DNA of 64,000 nt from Polyodon spathula (taxonomy: Eukaryota > Chordata > Actinopteri > Acipenseriformes > Polyodontidae), in contig NC_054537.1 in NCBI RefSeq assembly GCF_017654505.1, positions 77,138,118 to 77,202,117 on the forward strand, written 5' to 3'. The translations under genes were made by a program, and so were the position numbers. This document shows, one piece after another, positions 38,581 to 51,148 of this stretch (its first letter is position 1; every line of letters begins with the position of its first letter). The notes beneath the pieces are model-generated. The model did no database searches and was not told where the DNA came from. It worked only from the letters and a program-made list of their open reading frames with translations.

Positions 38581-39235
38581 ACTTAATTTGATCTTTTTCA
38601 TTCTTTACACAGAAATAAATTGCTGGGGGTCTTGCAGTCCGCTTAGGTTCACAACCAAAAAGAAAAACACAAGACAGAAGTATACAGTGTTATAGGAAGT
38701 AGATTTGATTGATGATAGGGGTCAAAGGATAGGGAGGAGCTTAGCTTCCGTCCCACGAACCACACATTAGCTTAACATCGATTGACATCCCATTTAAGAT
38801 CTAACTTTAAAGTTTGTCATATAAAAAGTCTATATTTGTTAAATGTTTCTTATGGGGGGGAAATCTATATATCATTAATGTCATTTACATGTATATACCA
38901 CTTAACCTTAAAACAAAACTGGTGAGTTGTCTGGACTAAATCTATTTAATTTAAATGTATAAATCCTGACCAAATTTCAGCCACTGCAAACCCAGATTGG
39001 TGGCCCCCTTAGCTTCCTGGCACATAACATGGTAGCATTCTCCCTGTAGTTATTCAACACCCCAGTAGCATATTATATCATCAATACCAAAAGACAGAAA
39101 ATGACAATTGGAAAAAAAAAACATTTATCACACTTTCTGACAATTAAGACAATAATCTGTTTTCTTTTGGATTTTGATATATTAATAAACAGTTTAAATG
39201 TTACAGACAGTTCCCAAATAGACACAGTCTTCTAG
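38470..39235 (-). repeat. 766-bp direct repeat, right copy (5' end of DIRS element)
   Basis: It is nearly identical to 34157-34922: no length difference and only two substitutions noticed (in GTTCCG and GTTCCC, against GTTTCG and GTTTCC in the left copy). In element orientation it holds a leader of about 650 nt and the first 37 gag codons, starting with the ATG at 38580 (MEYLPHNCSSDSDVSEDHLL). In this copy the frame runs on into gag. Confidence 0.95.
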
Positions 39236-39891
39236 TTACAACTGACATTTCCTGTATAACATTATCAGTAAATACAAAGACAGGGTTCTCAATTGCTTCC
39301 TGTTACTTCCTGTTTTGCTGTTTCACTGAATTTCAGGGGAAAGATAAAGGGAATCTGAAACATCTGTTTTATATATTGCAGATGCTATCTAGTCATGTCT
39401 ACATGTCTACTCCAATGCTTTCTTCAAGGACCACTTGATGCAATATAATGCTGAAAGTGTTTAATTGGTAAACTACTGTATGTACCTGGTAAAAGCATTT
39501 TCTTTTTGTTCTTTATGAAAACACAAAATAATGTTGTCAGTCAGAACACATACTGCCCTCACAAGATGGTACCTGTACTGATTTAGAATCAAGGGTTTCA
39601 ATTCGGTCTGAACACAATACCTGGTTTTATTAAACTTTGTGTTGATATGTATACATGTCTAAATGCCATAGTGTGTTTGTTAATAAATAAATCAAAAGAT
39701 AAACATGTATGTTTTTTTTTACATTTGGTTCTGAAATAAAAGTTCATTTTTGTCACCTTTGTTTCTGAATGATTATTTCAGCAGATAAAGATGAATTGCC
39801 CTTGGAATAATAGTTACAAATAAATACTGTATAATAAATATTAAATACAAAAATAAGCTTCCAACTATTAAATTGAACAAAATATATTTAA

Positions 39892-39922
<31 letters not shown>

Positions 39923-41089
39923 CAGCTTTGGAACATAAAACCTTGATTTCTGATTCCTCCTCCAACTCGGGTCTGTACCTCTGTGGGTGTCAGTCTAAAC
40001 ATCTGTACAGTACAAGAGCACACCCTAGTGGTCAAGTAGTGGATCATTTCTGAATGATCTTTATTTTATGTGTGTTTTAGAGTGTGGCTTGATGAAATGG
40101 GGTGCATTAAATATTTTATGGATATTGGTATTTTTTTTTTAATTAGATGGCCACTTCTTTAAGATAATCACACTGATACATTTTTATTTTTTCCCCCTGT
40201 GGAAATCATTGTTTTGTGAAAAATGTTTTGTGAAAAATAATATATTTGCATTTTTAATACCATTTTGTGAGGTTTGTGCTGTGAAAAAAAGTTGGTTTAG
40301 GAGGAAAAATAAACACACTTCCATAGTACAAGAGCCAGATCCCTGAACTAAGCATTTTAAGAGCTTTGTTTTTTTCACAATCTACATTTGTATGTGGTAA
40401 ATGACATATAAAGAATGAAGAATACAGGTTATATTCCATGGAATTACATTTATCCACATCTGTTCTTGGCAAATGGGGCTTTGACCTTATAATACGGATT
40501 TCAAGACGGCCACTAAAAATGATATTTTGAGAATATTTCCAAAACCATGTTGTCTGCTCTCTACTCAAATTTGTCACAAGATTTTCAGAAAGAAAAAAGC
40601 ACCGAATAAAGTTACGCAACCACAACTAAACAACCTAAACATTTAAATGATGTGTTTGTAACCAGTATCAGGTTGATTTTTGTGCTTATGATGATTTGGA
40701 GTAAATATCTTTAAGAATCTGATCCTTTGTGTATTAAATACAAAGCAAAATGTGTTTACGGGTATAACTATATACCTAAAAAGCTACAAATATGACTTAT
40801 GAAATCTAAAATAACATACAACTGCAAGTTTGGCAGGCAAACAGGCTCTGCTTTTCAGAAGCTAAGCAGATTTAAAGAGTTTGGCTTGTGAACAGCCTTC
40901 TTTCCACTGCAGCAGCCAGTCTCATCTCTGACACACTGCAGTTAAGGGAAGGATGTTATAAATTCCAAGAGTTCAAACATTTGGAAAAACTTTGTTTGAT
41001 TATTGTATGGACTTAACTGCTGTGGGTCATTTCCCCCACAGAGGGTGCTAAAGGACTGCATTCAAATACTGTACTGTACATACTATGTA

Positions 41090-41155
<66 letters not shown>

Positions 41156-41790
41156 CAGAATGCCATTTTGTTTATGATTTGTTTTGTGTGTGTCAGTATA
41201 GTAATCCCGTTTTAACCGTTTTCAGTAGTCTAACATAATACAATGAAAGCGTTGATCCTTATCAGTTTATAGATGCACTATAAAATGCCCTCAAAAAAAA
41301 AAAAAAAAACACCCACAACTTGTATAACTTGTATATTTTACTGTGGTAATGGTATCCTGCTGTCTTCACTATCACTACAGTATATAAGGCAGTGGTTGGA
41401 TTATTCCTCAGAATTGACTAACACATTCTTCAAAGTATTTACTTTCAAGGAAGTTAAGAAGATTACTATAGTTTAATGAACGGTAGTATTTAAAAAATAC
41501 ACTTACAGCAAACAACTACTGTAATTTTTAGTACTGTAATATACTACGTTATATATAGTCACCACTGTAAATGCTAACGAACACTACCTAAATTGTAGTG
41601 TTTACAGTAGAACACTGACAAATAGCTGTATTTTATAATAAGGGAGTATGACAAGGTACATAGAGATGTAAAACCTATTTTTTTAATTGTAATTTGATCA
41701 AATTATTTGATTACAAATGACTTATTAACTAATTAGCCTCGACAACAACTGCTCTACTGAAATTAACAAATGATATATCATTGACAACAA
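39236..41790. other. Intergenic stretch without genes
   Basis: AT-rich sequence with AAAAC arrays (39,890-39,925) and the (TG)n at 41,093-41,154. The longest minus-strand frame (40,254-40,625, 123 codons) shows no family resemblance. Confidence 0.7.
41093..41154. repeat. (GT)n microsatellite
   Basis: About 31 uninterrupted GT units. Confidence 0.97.
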
Positions 41791-41799
41791 ACGCAAAGA

Positions 41800-42980
41800 A
41801 AATGACAGGTGCAACTTTTTATTGATTTCTCTAAAGCTTTTGATTTAATAGTTAACAGTGTGCTTTTTCTTAAGTTGTCAAAGCTTGGAATTAATCGTAC
41901 TGCATCGTTGTGGTTTAAATCACATTTATCAGAGAATTCACAAGCCGTTGTCTTTCAAAGAATATCATCAGGTTTTTTGCCAATATCTGTAGGTGTTCCA
42001 CAAGGATCCATTCTTAAACCTCGTTTATTTTCTGTTTGTATTAATGACATGCCAAGTGTTTGCAAAAAAAGCTCTGTAAATATGTAACTAGAGCTCTGAT
42101 AACATTAATGATTTAGTTTAGAACTTTTATTGAACTTCAAGACTGGTTTGACAAAAATGGTTTGATTTTGTGTGAAAAAAGATACCATATTGTTTGGTTC
42201 AGAGAAAATGGTGCAAAATATCAGTTCACATTATTTGTAATAAAATGCCCTTCAAATAATGTGTTCATATTGATGCATCAATTCATGACACATGAATGTG
42301 AACAAAAGCAAACTTGAATTACCGGTATTCTATTGTCAATATCACTATATAAGTTTTAATACAAGACTCAGACTATCTAAACAAATCTCGATTGAAGTGA
42401 CGTGATACACATGACCCCAAGTAATGTTAAAGAAAATAGCTACAATGTTTAATAGGATTTGTAGGTTTATTCTTCAGTGTGGTCCATTACACTCTGTACA
42501 CTGGGTTAAACTGGTTGTCTTCAGAGTGTAGGAGTTTCCACTGGAACCAGAGCCTTTTTAAAGAGGAAACAATAAACTATTTCATTTGAATAGTTTGTTC
42601 CAGAAGTTTAATTGTGTTTATTCCTTAAGAAATGTTGGTGACACAAAATATTTCAAAACACCATCAGTGGGAAGTACTATTGGAAGGAAAGCGTTTGCTT
42701 TTGCTGCCCCCTCGGACTGGAATAAACTCCCCACAAAACTCAGATCCACAGAGTCACTTTGTCATTGTAAGAGACTGTTGTTGGATCACTTGAACCAGCC
42801 TTGTGATTGCACGTGATGTGAAGAGAATACAATAATACATGGATTGTAAAACTGTGTGCTTACTGTATGCTTGCTTGTATGTAACTGTAACTTGCTCCTG
42901 CTGCCTTCTTGCTTTTCGCTCATATGGCTTTTCCAGTGAATACCATGTTCAATAAATGTTTCAATTATTAAAGCAGCACT
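41800..42980 (+). mobile_element. LINE remnant with reverse-transcriptase fragments
   Basis: At 41,809-42,087 the plus strand encodes LFIDFSKAFDLIVNSVLFLK, SLWFKSHLSENSQAVVFQ and GVPQGSILKPRLFSVCINDM, conserved blocks of a non-LTR reverse transcriptase (FIDFSKAFD and GVPQGS). A decayed stretch follows. The LINE C-terminal block is at 42,655-42,810: STIGRKAFAFAAPSDWNKLP and STESLCHCKRLLLDHL. The GVPQGSILKPRLF context suits the L2/Jockey/Rex group; I cannot decide the clade. The middle, including the YADD motif, is missing or unreadable. Confidence 0.8.
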
Positions 42981-43682
42981 GTTGTTACTGCCCATATTTA
43001 CATATTTCACAATCTATTGTTTTTCACATTTGTACCACATCTCTGATTCAATTGCCCAATAGTGCACAGCATGTTAATCTTCTGTAGATGGCCTTGGGGT
43101 TATCTGTATGCACTTTAAGAGGCCTTGAACTTTAACAGGCCTTGGACTTTATTTTCAAATATTCTTCACACATCTTAAAAACACTAAGCAAAAATATTAC
43201 GATTAAAACATTTTAGCATTAATTCTTGTGTACCTGTAAAACACATTACTTATGTTTGCTATTACATATTTTATTATTTTCCTCACACTCAATCTTTTAA
43301 AATATTAAAAATATAATCTATAATACACAAGCTCTCATACATCTCAGTACTGAAGGACATTTTAAGGTGGAATATGGAGTATGGCATTCTTGCAAGACTG
43401 GTAACAAAAGAACCACAAATCTGGTTCTCTCGTGAACTGCAAGCTGTTAAAGGATATGCTAGTGTATGTGGGAACTGGAGATAGAATAAGAGAAACACAT
43501 TCTTATGTTATCATAGCATCCAGAGTTGAAGTCAAAACATCCATGCTCTCAATGTTCACAAGAGTGGTCAAATGAAACATTGTTTACATACCGGACATGC
43601 TTCCTGATGGCATTTCATAGTGTCCATGTGCTTGACATGACTGTAGCTAATTCCACTGTTTGCAAATTGTCACATTTGTACA
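42981..43682. other. Intergenic stretch without genes
   Basis: I see only AT-rich unique sequence between the LINE remnant and the next SINE. Confidence 0.6.
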
Positions 43683-43998
43683 AAGCAGGTGGTGTACTGG
43701 TTAGCACTGCTGCCTCGCAGCACCAAGGTCCTAGGTTCAAATCCTGCCTAGGTGGTCTGTCTGTGTGGAGTTTGCATGTTCTCCCTGTGTTCTCCCCACA
43801 GTCCAAAGACATTGGTTAGATTGATTGGTCACTCTAAATTGCCCTAAATGTGAGTGTGTGTGGTGCCCTGCAATTGACTGTCATCCCATCTAGGTTGTAG
43901 TCCTGCCCTGCGCCCTGTGTATGCCGGGTTGGGCTCTGCCTCACCGCAACCCTGAAAAGGATTAAGCAGTAATTGATAATAGATGGATGGATGGATAG
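43683..43998 (+). repeat. tRNA-derived SINE, second family
   Basis: The head carries an A box region (GTGTACTGGTTAGCACTGCT) and a B box (AGGTTCAAATCCTG). The body is the very common fish type: GGAGTTTGCATGTTCTCCCT, then CACAGTCCAAAGACAT, TGATTGGTCACTCTAAATTG and GCCCTGTGTATGCCGGGTTG, ending in GATTAAGCAGTAATTGATAA and a GATG repeat. It looks full length. Confidence 0.88.
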
Positions 43999-46283
43999 TT
44001 TCTCCATTGGCAGATTAAGAATACAACTGAAATAACTAAAAGTACAGAAAACATGGGCAGCAAGACTTGGAGGATGACCCCTGATTTAGGAGACTTCAGG
44101 CAACTACCAATCTTTTCACAGTGCACTCTGGTGAAAAATGCCAGAAGAGAGGTTAAGTCTTGTACTGCCCTAGATAGTTCAGAAAGTCACAAGAATTCAT
44201 TTCAGTTGACTGTTTACCTTGGAACAATGTAATCAAGCCACTATAAGAGATCTTAGATTGTAACAACCTCTACACTAATGTTACTCACTTATTTGATGTA
44301 TAGTGACTGTTTGGATGCTCCTGAGAAATGATCTTTTCTGTGAAAAGAGCAACTCAATCAGACCAGTCTTAACATCTGCCATACCTCAGGACATTAAACC
44401 ACATAAAAAGATTGACTAGTGAAATTGACCTACCGTATTGTACATTACATCTTTCATGTGCGTGTCCTGAGTTTAGTCAATGCTATCATGATCTTGGCAT
44501 AAAACATGGATTTTTGATTGACCTTGATGAGAAACTTAAAGTTGTACAACTGTTCACATTACAGACTACTGGTGTAACTTGAACTACCCAGAGTAAATAT
44601 TGTCCAGCTGCAAATATAAGATCTCAGTGAATTAATTTCAGATAACCTTGATTTTCTGAACATTAATTATCAGTACACCTCCATATTTTAACATATGGCA
44701 AGTAGTGGCATGGTTCTGTTTTTTACCAAGACTAAATGGCAGGAAAACACTGATGAAGACCAAAATTATAAAATGCACAGTTGTTAAATACAGCTCACTT
44801 ATCTTACACTACAGTTAGTCTCATTTAACTGTACAACAGTCTCCGGCTAAGAGAACACCCCTCAGGAAGCAAGCAAAGTTTTCTCTTAGCAGATGTGTTC
44901 TTTAAGACAGAGTTGACCACCAGAAACAATATGAATGAATAAATAAATAAATCTGTATTAATTGTCATGACGCATGTGTGTCAACATATGAAATGAATAG
45001 AATAACAGAAAAGCAATAGGCAAGTGTATGTTAATAAGCTATAATAATAAAGTAACAGACAAACTAATGTTAATAAACTGTCAAAGTAAATTAACACAGC
45101 ACCCCTACACACGTTAAATGCAGCAACAGCTCTAGATTAATTATAAATACCTGTACAGGAGCAACATTCAAGATGCACAAAATTATTTAACAGAATGGTG
45201 AAGTAACTCACCAGAACAGGAAGCATCAAATTGCTCGGTGACTTGTGTCTGATTCAGATTTTTTCAAATTTCCAACTTTATGTAGCAAGAAAAACAGTGG
45301 CGCATTTTGCCGTTTGTTCACATGCCATTTTGTAGCGATGAGGTGCACTCATGGAAATCAGAATAGAAAACGAGGCAATGATATGACGGTGGCTCTGGAA
45401 AGATTGAATAAACCAGTCAGTGTGCCTCAAGACACCCTCGTGATGACAAGTCACATTTGAAAACATTGATTAATTAAACCATTTAAATTTCATGATAAGT
45501 TATCAGGTTACAAAACAGAACTGAATTAGTTGTGAACAAATTGCTAGCGGTGAAAAGTTGTTGGTTTCATTAAGTGGAGGCTGAAGGCTGGAGGCTCAGT
45601 TGTGCGGAGATATAAAAAAAATCTAAGTTGGCTTTATGACGTTTATGACATATCATAGAATATACTGACTTGGAATCCCTGTAGAAGTGGGGAAGTCAAT
45701 TCCACCCCTGCATAACAACAGGTACCCCATAATGACAAAGCTAGCATTGCACATCACAAAATTACCTGAAATGTGAATACATTTGAACTATGAAAACTGC
45801 ATACAAATTATTTTTAAAGCATAGACATTTATTGTAATACAATCTTCAGTGAATACAATATAAGATTATAGGAAATCAATTAGGACATAAATGGACGACT
45901 TGCATAACACAACACATTATACACATGTGATATTGTGCAATACGATATTGTTAACATTTTCAACAAAGTAATGGCACATGTTTTTAATTAGCATGACCAG
46001 CACTTGCTTTTGTAAGCAAAATATTGGACATAAAAGTAATCCTTTTGTTTCACAAGTTTAAAAAACAATCAGCTGTAGCTTATTCTGTACCTCCATATAT
46101 ATGGCTAGATAGATATAGCTTAATTATTCTTACTGTAATCATTTAAGAAAAATAAAAAGCCCAAACTTATATTCCAATGATACACAGGGTTTGCTAAGAG
46201 ACACATCTGTTATTTTTTGGTGTATAAGTTCTACATAAAATTAAGTTACAAAAACATTTAAATTAATGTAATTTCAATACTTG
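43999..46283. other. Intergenic stretch, mostly unclassified
   Basis: No gene is recognised. A run at 44,836-44,930 (CAGTCTCCGGCTAAGAGAAC) resembles the start of a Tigger/pogo-type DNA transposon, and CCCATAATGACAAAG at 45,728 resembles a Tc1 interior, but neither can be extended. The frame at 45,245-45,460 is unclassified. Confidence 0.5.
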
Positions 46284-46703
46284 GGTGGCAGGCTGGTGAG
46301 TGGATAGAGGCCCAGAGACAGTCTGGAGGTCAAAAAAATAACTTATTATAAACACAAAAATGAAAGGGCACAAGGGCCAAAACAAAGCAATTTAAACACA
46401 AAATAAACAAAATAAAGCAAAAATACACTCACAAAAATAAAGGTTTCCAGGCTGGGCAATGCCTTCACTGGATTCAGAACATTCAAAAAATCACAAACAC
46501 CAACCTGCTTCCTCAGCTCTCTCCTCCTCAATGAAAAGCAGAGGCCTCCTTTTATGTCAGGTTGCAGGGTGCTGATTGATCATTAATTAAACTAATCACC
46601 TAATCAACCCCAGCCACCTGAACACAATGAACCAAGGCAGGTAGGGGAATTTAACCCCATCCCTGCCAATTTCTAAAGAGCAGAGCTGTGCTCTGCCTCA
46701 ACT
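46284..46703 (-). mobile_element. Solo LTR, family B copy 1
   Basis: On the minus strand it starts near GTTGAGGCAGAGCACAGCTC and then has the hairpin-like GGCAGGGATGGGGTTAAATT CCCCTACCTGCC. A TATA box (GACATAAAAGGAGG) comes next, then a T-rich second half ending with CACTCACCAGCCTGCCACCC. There is no coding sequence. The layout (hairpin, TATA, T-rich R/U5) matches the copy at 58.6 kb, so both are solo LTRs of related elements. Exact ends and target duplication could not be fixed. Confidence 0.65.
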
Positions 46704-47219
46704 TGATTCTGTCAAACATTTACATTTAGAAGGTTATATTTAAAAGGACCCATCCTTTTTTCTAGTTTGTCTGACAGAAAAAAAAGTAAGTCTATTTTGA
46801 GCTCTTGGTTAACAAACATACATTTCTTAGTTCATTACAGAACAGTAGGTAGCTCTTATAATTATACCTCAAAAATACAAGTTACGCCTTTTTGATATTA
46901 TCGTTAAACAAAAATTCTGTGTTGATTAAATTTCTTATCAGAACAAAATATGTTACTGAGAAAAATCTACTTTTGTTATTTTAACAGTGAACTTGAAAAT
47001 CCTAATACCCTTATTTTAAGCAGTTTGCACCTTTTTTATAACACAATCCTCTCCTATCACAACAAAAAGACATACATATGTTTATTAAAATACACATAAC
47101 ATACATGTAGAAAGACCTCACAGATACTTTATTTTACAAGGAAGAATGTAATGGTGCATCAACATTACACAAAGACTGAAAATAGTGAAACATCAAAATG
47201 AAATAGAAGAGGTGGTATT
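46704..47219. other. Intergenic stretch without genes
   Basis: AT-rich sequence between an LTR and a LINE. Nothing recognisable in it. Confidence 0.6.
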
Positions 47220-47225
47220 ATTATT

Positions 47226-49390
47226 TCAATGTGGCGTAGCTCAATGCTCCCTTTATTGAGTCGAAAGGTATACTGCATTCTGTTAGTATGTTTTGCTATT
47301 GTGTCATGGCAGACCAAAACCCCTGCAAAACAAATTCAGAGAGCTAGGAAGGAAATTAAAAGACAAGGCCAAAACTGTGGTATTTTCTGGAATACTGCCG
47401 GCACCTTTCAAAGGACTATGCGGACAGCTGGAAATAATAAAATTGTGGTGCACACAGGAAGACTTCATCTTCCTTGAACACTGGACCACATTCTACAACA
47501 AGGACTATCTGTATAGGTGGGACAGACTGCACTTAAATAAAAAGGGAACCAATCTTCTCGGAGAAAGGATTTAAACTAGAAAAGGCATGGGTGAGGAATC
47601 AACAAAAAAACAGAAGGGAGACTAAATCTAACAAGACTAACAAGTAACTACGATGTAATAAGTGTTACAGAAACTTGGTTATCCGAGAGTGATGCAGACG
47701 AATATAATATTAGTGGGTATACACTGTATAGGAAAGACAGGCAGGACAGAAGAGGTAGAGGGGTAGCGCTATACATCAAAAATAGTCTTGAAGCCCAGGT
47801 GTTAAATCTGGAAGAAAACAACAATGTATTGACATTAGAAATGTGTGTAGCAAAGAAGAAGCCATACTAATAGTGGATTTTCATCTTCCCCCATATAAAA
47901 TGGGAAAACCCGGCACAGAGCATGACAGATGAAATTGAAATGGTAGAAATGACAAATGACTGCTTCCTAACACAATTTGTCAAGGCACCGACTAGAGGAG
48001 AAGCCAGCCTTGATTTAGTCTTTTCAAATAACCAAAAACCAAAATAACTAAAACAGAGGTCAGAGAACCACTAGCAAACTCAGACCACAACATGGTCTCA
48101 TTTGAAGTGGTTTTTAAAACCCCAAAAGTAACGACTAAAGCTAACATTTAGAATTTTAAAAAGGAAAACTACCAAGGAATGAAACAGAGACTAACAGAAG
48201 TAGATTGGAGTAAGATAGAGAAAGACATCCACAGAAAAAGGACAGCTATTTTTCAAAAATGTAGTACTAGAGGCGCAAAACAATTACATCCCAAAAGCAG
48301 ACTAAAAATGATAGAGATAGAAATGAACATTGCCAAGGGGGCTAAAACCAATTCCAAGTTTTTCCAATATTACAACAGCAAAAGAATATTCGAGGAGGAA
48401 GTAAAATGTCTAAGAGATACAAATGGCAAAATCATCGATGTAGAGAAAAAATAGCAAATATATTAAATGATTACTTTTCACAAGTTTTTACAAAGGAGTA
48501 TACAAACAACATGCCCCACATGTTGACCTGTTTCTGTCCAGTTTAAAATAACTTTTTTTTTTTTAAAGTGTTAAAGGGACTAGGAGCTCTTAAAATAAAC
48601 AAGTTCCTTGGGCTGGATGAGATCCTCTCAATAGTAGAAATGAAATAAGCTATTTACAAACAGCTAACTAAGATCATGCAACAATCTCGAGACAGGGGTT
48701 GTACCGACAGACTGGAGAATTGCAAACAGAATACCGATCCAAAAAAAGGGAGACAAAACAAAACCAGGTAACAACAGACCAATAAGCCTGATTCCTATTA
48801 TATGTAAATTATGGAAACTATAATAAGATCCAAAATGCAAAAAATTACCTATATGGTAACAGTATCCTGGGAGACATTCAGCATGGTTTTAGGAAAGGGT
48901 CTAACTAACCTTTGACGATGCAACATCGATAATGGATAATTGCAAAGCATATGACATGGTTTATTTAGATTTCCAGAAAGCTTTTGTCCTGCATACAGAT
49001 GAATTCTCAAACTGAACGCAATAGGGATTCAAGGAAATGCATGTACATAGATTAGGGAGTAGTTAACATGTAAATAACAGAAAGTACTGATTAGAGGAGA
49101 AACCTCAAAATGGAGCGAGGTAACCAGTGGAGAAACACAAGGATCAGTATTAGTTTTTTTGCTCTTCCTATTCTATTTTAATGACTTAGAGTCTGGTATA
49201 GTAAGCAAACTTGCATATGACACAAAAATAGGAGGAGTGGCAAACACCATTGCAGCAGCAAAAATCATTCAAACTGTTCTAGACAGCATTCAGAATTGGG
49301 CAGACACATGACAAATGACATTTAATACAGAAAAGTGTAAGGTAAAAGTACAAAGTCTTAAATTACAATTAGCAGTACCTCAATGAATTG
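47226..49390 (+). mobile_element. CR1-like LINE copy 1, with ORF1 end, endonuclease and RT remnants
   Basis: Three parts are readable on the plus strand. First, 47,330-47,574 encodes FRELGRKLKDKAKTVVFSGI and LYRWDRLHLNKKGTNLLGER, the C-terminal part of the SGNH/esterase-like ORF1 domain known from CR1-type LINEs. Second, 47,630-48,130 gives endonuclease blocks: VISVTETWLSESDADEYNIS, YTLYRKDRQDRRGRGVALYI, APTRGEASLDLVFSNNQ and ANSDHNMVSFEVVFKT. Third, 48,700-49,350 gives RT blocks: KKGDKTKPGNNRPISLIPI and a decayed copy of the dimension around AYDMVYLDFQKAF. Many stops and indels are present. It shares long stretches with the copy at 54.75 kb. Confidence 0.85.
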
Positions 49391-50600
49391 TGGTTTATTG
49401 TAGCTTTTTTAGCTTGTCTCCATAACAGGACATTCAAAAATATGCATGCTGCTCTTCAATCTACTAAATTGGCTTTGACTTACACAAATTCCATCTAAAG
49501 ATTAGATAAATAATAATTTTGGATATTAAAATAATATGCTATAATCCATTTTACAAGAGCTTAAAAAAACGGATAAAAAATATGTTTAAACAAAGCTGTT
49601 ACTCTAGAAGAACCAGATTAGCTCTAATCATGTACCTAAAGTTATCTTAGGTAAGGCAGTCCAAGAGTGGTGCTAACAAGGTCTGTGAAACCAGCAGTGT
49701 AAGTAAAAATAATCAAGCATAACTAATATTAATAGCAAAACCCAACAAAACTATGTGGCAGACTTCATACTTCCCTTTTAGAAAAAATACAATGATGCAG
49801 AAATTCAAAACAGCCCCCCTTAAATTAGCTCACGCTTCTACAGTAAACAAGATGCTGTATTCAGCAATTCCAAATCAATTTACAATCTGGGTCATAAGGT
49901 CATAAACCAACAACCTTATGAACTACATCATAGCACTCACAGTATTGAATTTTCATCAGCCTGAGTGTCCAGATATTTTGAGAATATCTTTTTTTTTTTT
50001 TAATGGCACTGAAATGCCTCATGTAAAATTAAAGTATAATAGTAAAAGAACACTATGTTCTTCTTCATCTCATGTAAGCAAAGTGAAATTTGCAGGGAAT
50101 AAAGGAGTGGCTCAGTTAGCAGAATATGAAATACCCAAGTCTGCGCACTAAACAAATTGGCAGTAATGAACTTCTTGAGCACCAACCAACCACTTAACCA
50201 ACAAAATAATCTGTTCTGACAAACACATATGCAAGAATTTATCTCCTTTCAGCCACAGCTATTTTCACTCCTCTGTAATATAAATTGCACTCTGTTTACA
50301 ATTTTTGTAAGTGCTGAGTTACAGGAGTTAACTAAACATTTACACACAAACATTCTCTCCTTTTAAATTACATCCATCACTTCTTCTATTTGTCATATTT
50401 TTAGAGATTCACATGTTATATGTTAAGTGTTTATGATTTTGAAATTAAGTTAGCATACATAAGTGCTTTTTGTGATTGTGAAGGAAAATATTGATTACAC
50501 AGTAGGACCAAGGAAATCAATATCAACTTTTACTTAAAATCAGTTTCACGGGATAGCAAGTGCTTTTTTTAAATGTATATGTATATAGACTGCACCCTAA
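49391..50600. other. Intergenic stretch downstream of DEPTOR
   Basis: No gene or clear repeat is recognised. DEPTOR's 3' UTR may extend into the upper part of this stretch. A possible polyadenylation hexamer (ATTAAA on the minus strand) lies at 50,616-50,621. Confidence 0.5.
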
Positions 50601-51148
50601 TTTAAAAGGCTCTGTTTTAATGCACTACTAGCTCTACAGTCAGGCTGTTGCACATCAACTCCCAGCACATTAACCCCTTCAATAATGGTGCAAAAAAAAG
50701 AAGCAGCCAACTCCTTCCTTTTTGAAGTAACAGCTGTTATTTATACTCATGTATCAGAAGGGAGCTGTGATTAACTGCCCATATCTCTATAAAGTGGTCA
50801 AAATGGCATCTTGTTTAAATTTTTCTAACCTGATAAGAAACAGAAATGTTCAAAGAATCTGATAAATGGTTGAATCTTCATTTGGGATGTCCTATTCATG
50901 ACCTACCCTTCTGTGCATCACACAAAGCCTGGCTCCCTTATCTGTGGTATATAGAAGGCAAACTGTATGGTAGACTTTATATACAGTATACATACAATCA
51001 TCTTGTTGAATGCTATGTGAAGAATACAACTTGGAAGTGTGAGTTGCTTGAGATTTTCTGAGAGGAGATGGTTATTTTAGTTGTCTGTGTTTCTTTGGTT
51101 CTTCAGATATGTCCTGGTAGGTAGGATGCAGCTCCATTGCTTCCTGTT
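50601..51148 (-). other. DEPTOR: Presumed DEPTOR 3' UTR
   Basis: The sequence after the stop codon is unique and not repeat-like for at least 500 bp. An ATTAAA hexamer on the minus strand at 50,616-50,621 is a candidate polyadenylation signal. The true end is unknown without transcript data. Confidence 0.4.

Larger units (their letters stand above)
32941..39235 (-). mobile_element. DIRS-type (tyrosine recombinase) retrotransposon, composite and broken
   Basis: On the minus strand, in order: a 5' segment with the gag start (39235-38470), gag, RT-RNase H, a second copy of the 5' segment (34922-34157), then a tyrosine-recombinase-like remnant. The RT, RNase H and gag peptides are of the DIRS/Ngaro group, not Gypsy. 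Several frameshifts and a 618-bp LTR insertion make it inactive. The right boundary (39235) is where the duplicated segment ends. The left boundary is uncertain: 32,941-33,780 is less AT-rich than its surroundings, contains small inverted repeats and may be the element's 3' non-coding part or another repeat. Confidence 0.75.

Noticed and set aside
40254..40625. 123-codon minus-strand frame
   Set aside because: No recognisable motif, no splice or promoter context, and composition follows AT-rich intergenic DNA. Chance frame.
41093..41154. Regular arrays considered as CRISPR
   Set aside because: Simple dinucleotide or triplet repeats without spacers, in a vertebrate genome.
45245..45460. Plus-strand frame of 71 codons
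   Set aside because: No known domain; overlaps an opposite frame of similar length; likely unclassified repeat or chance.
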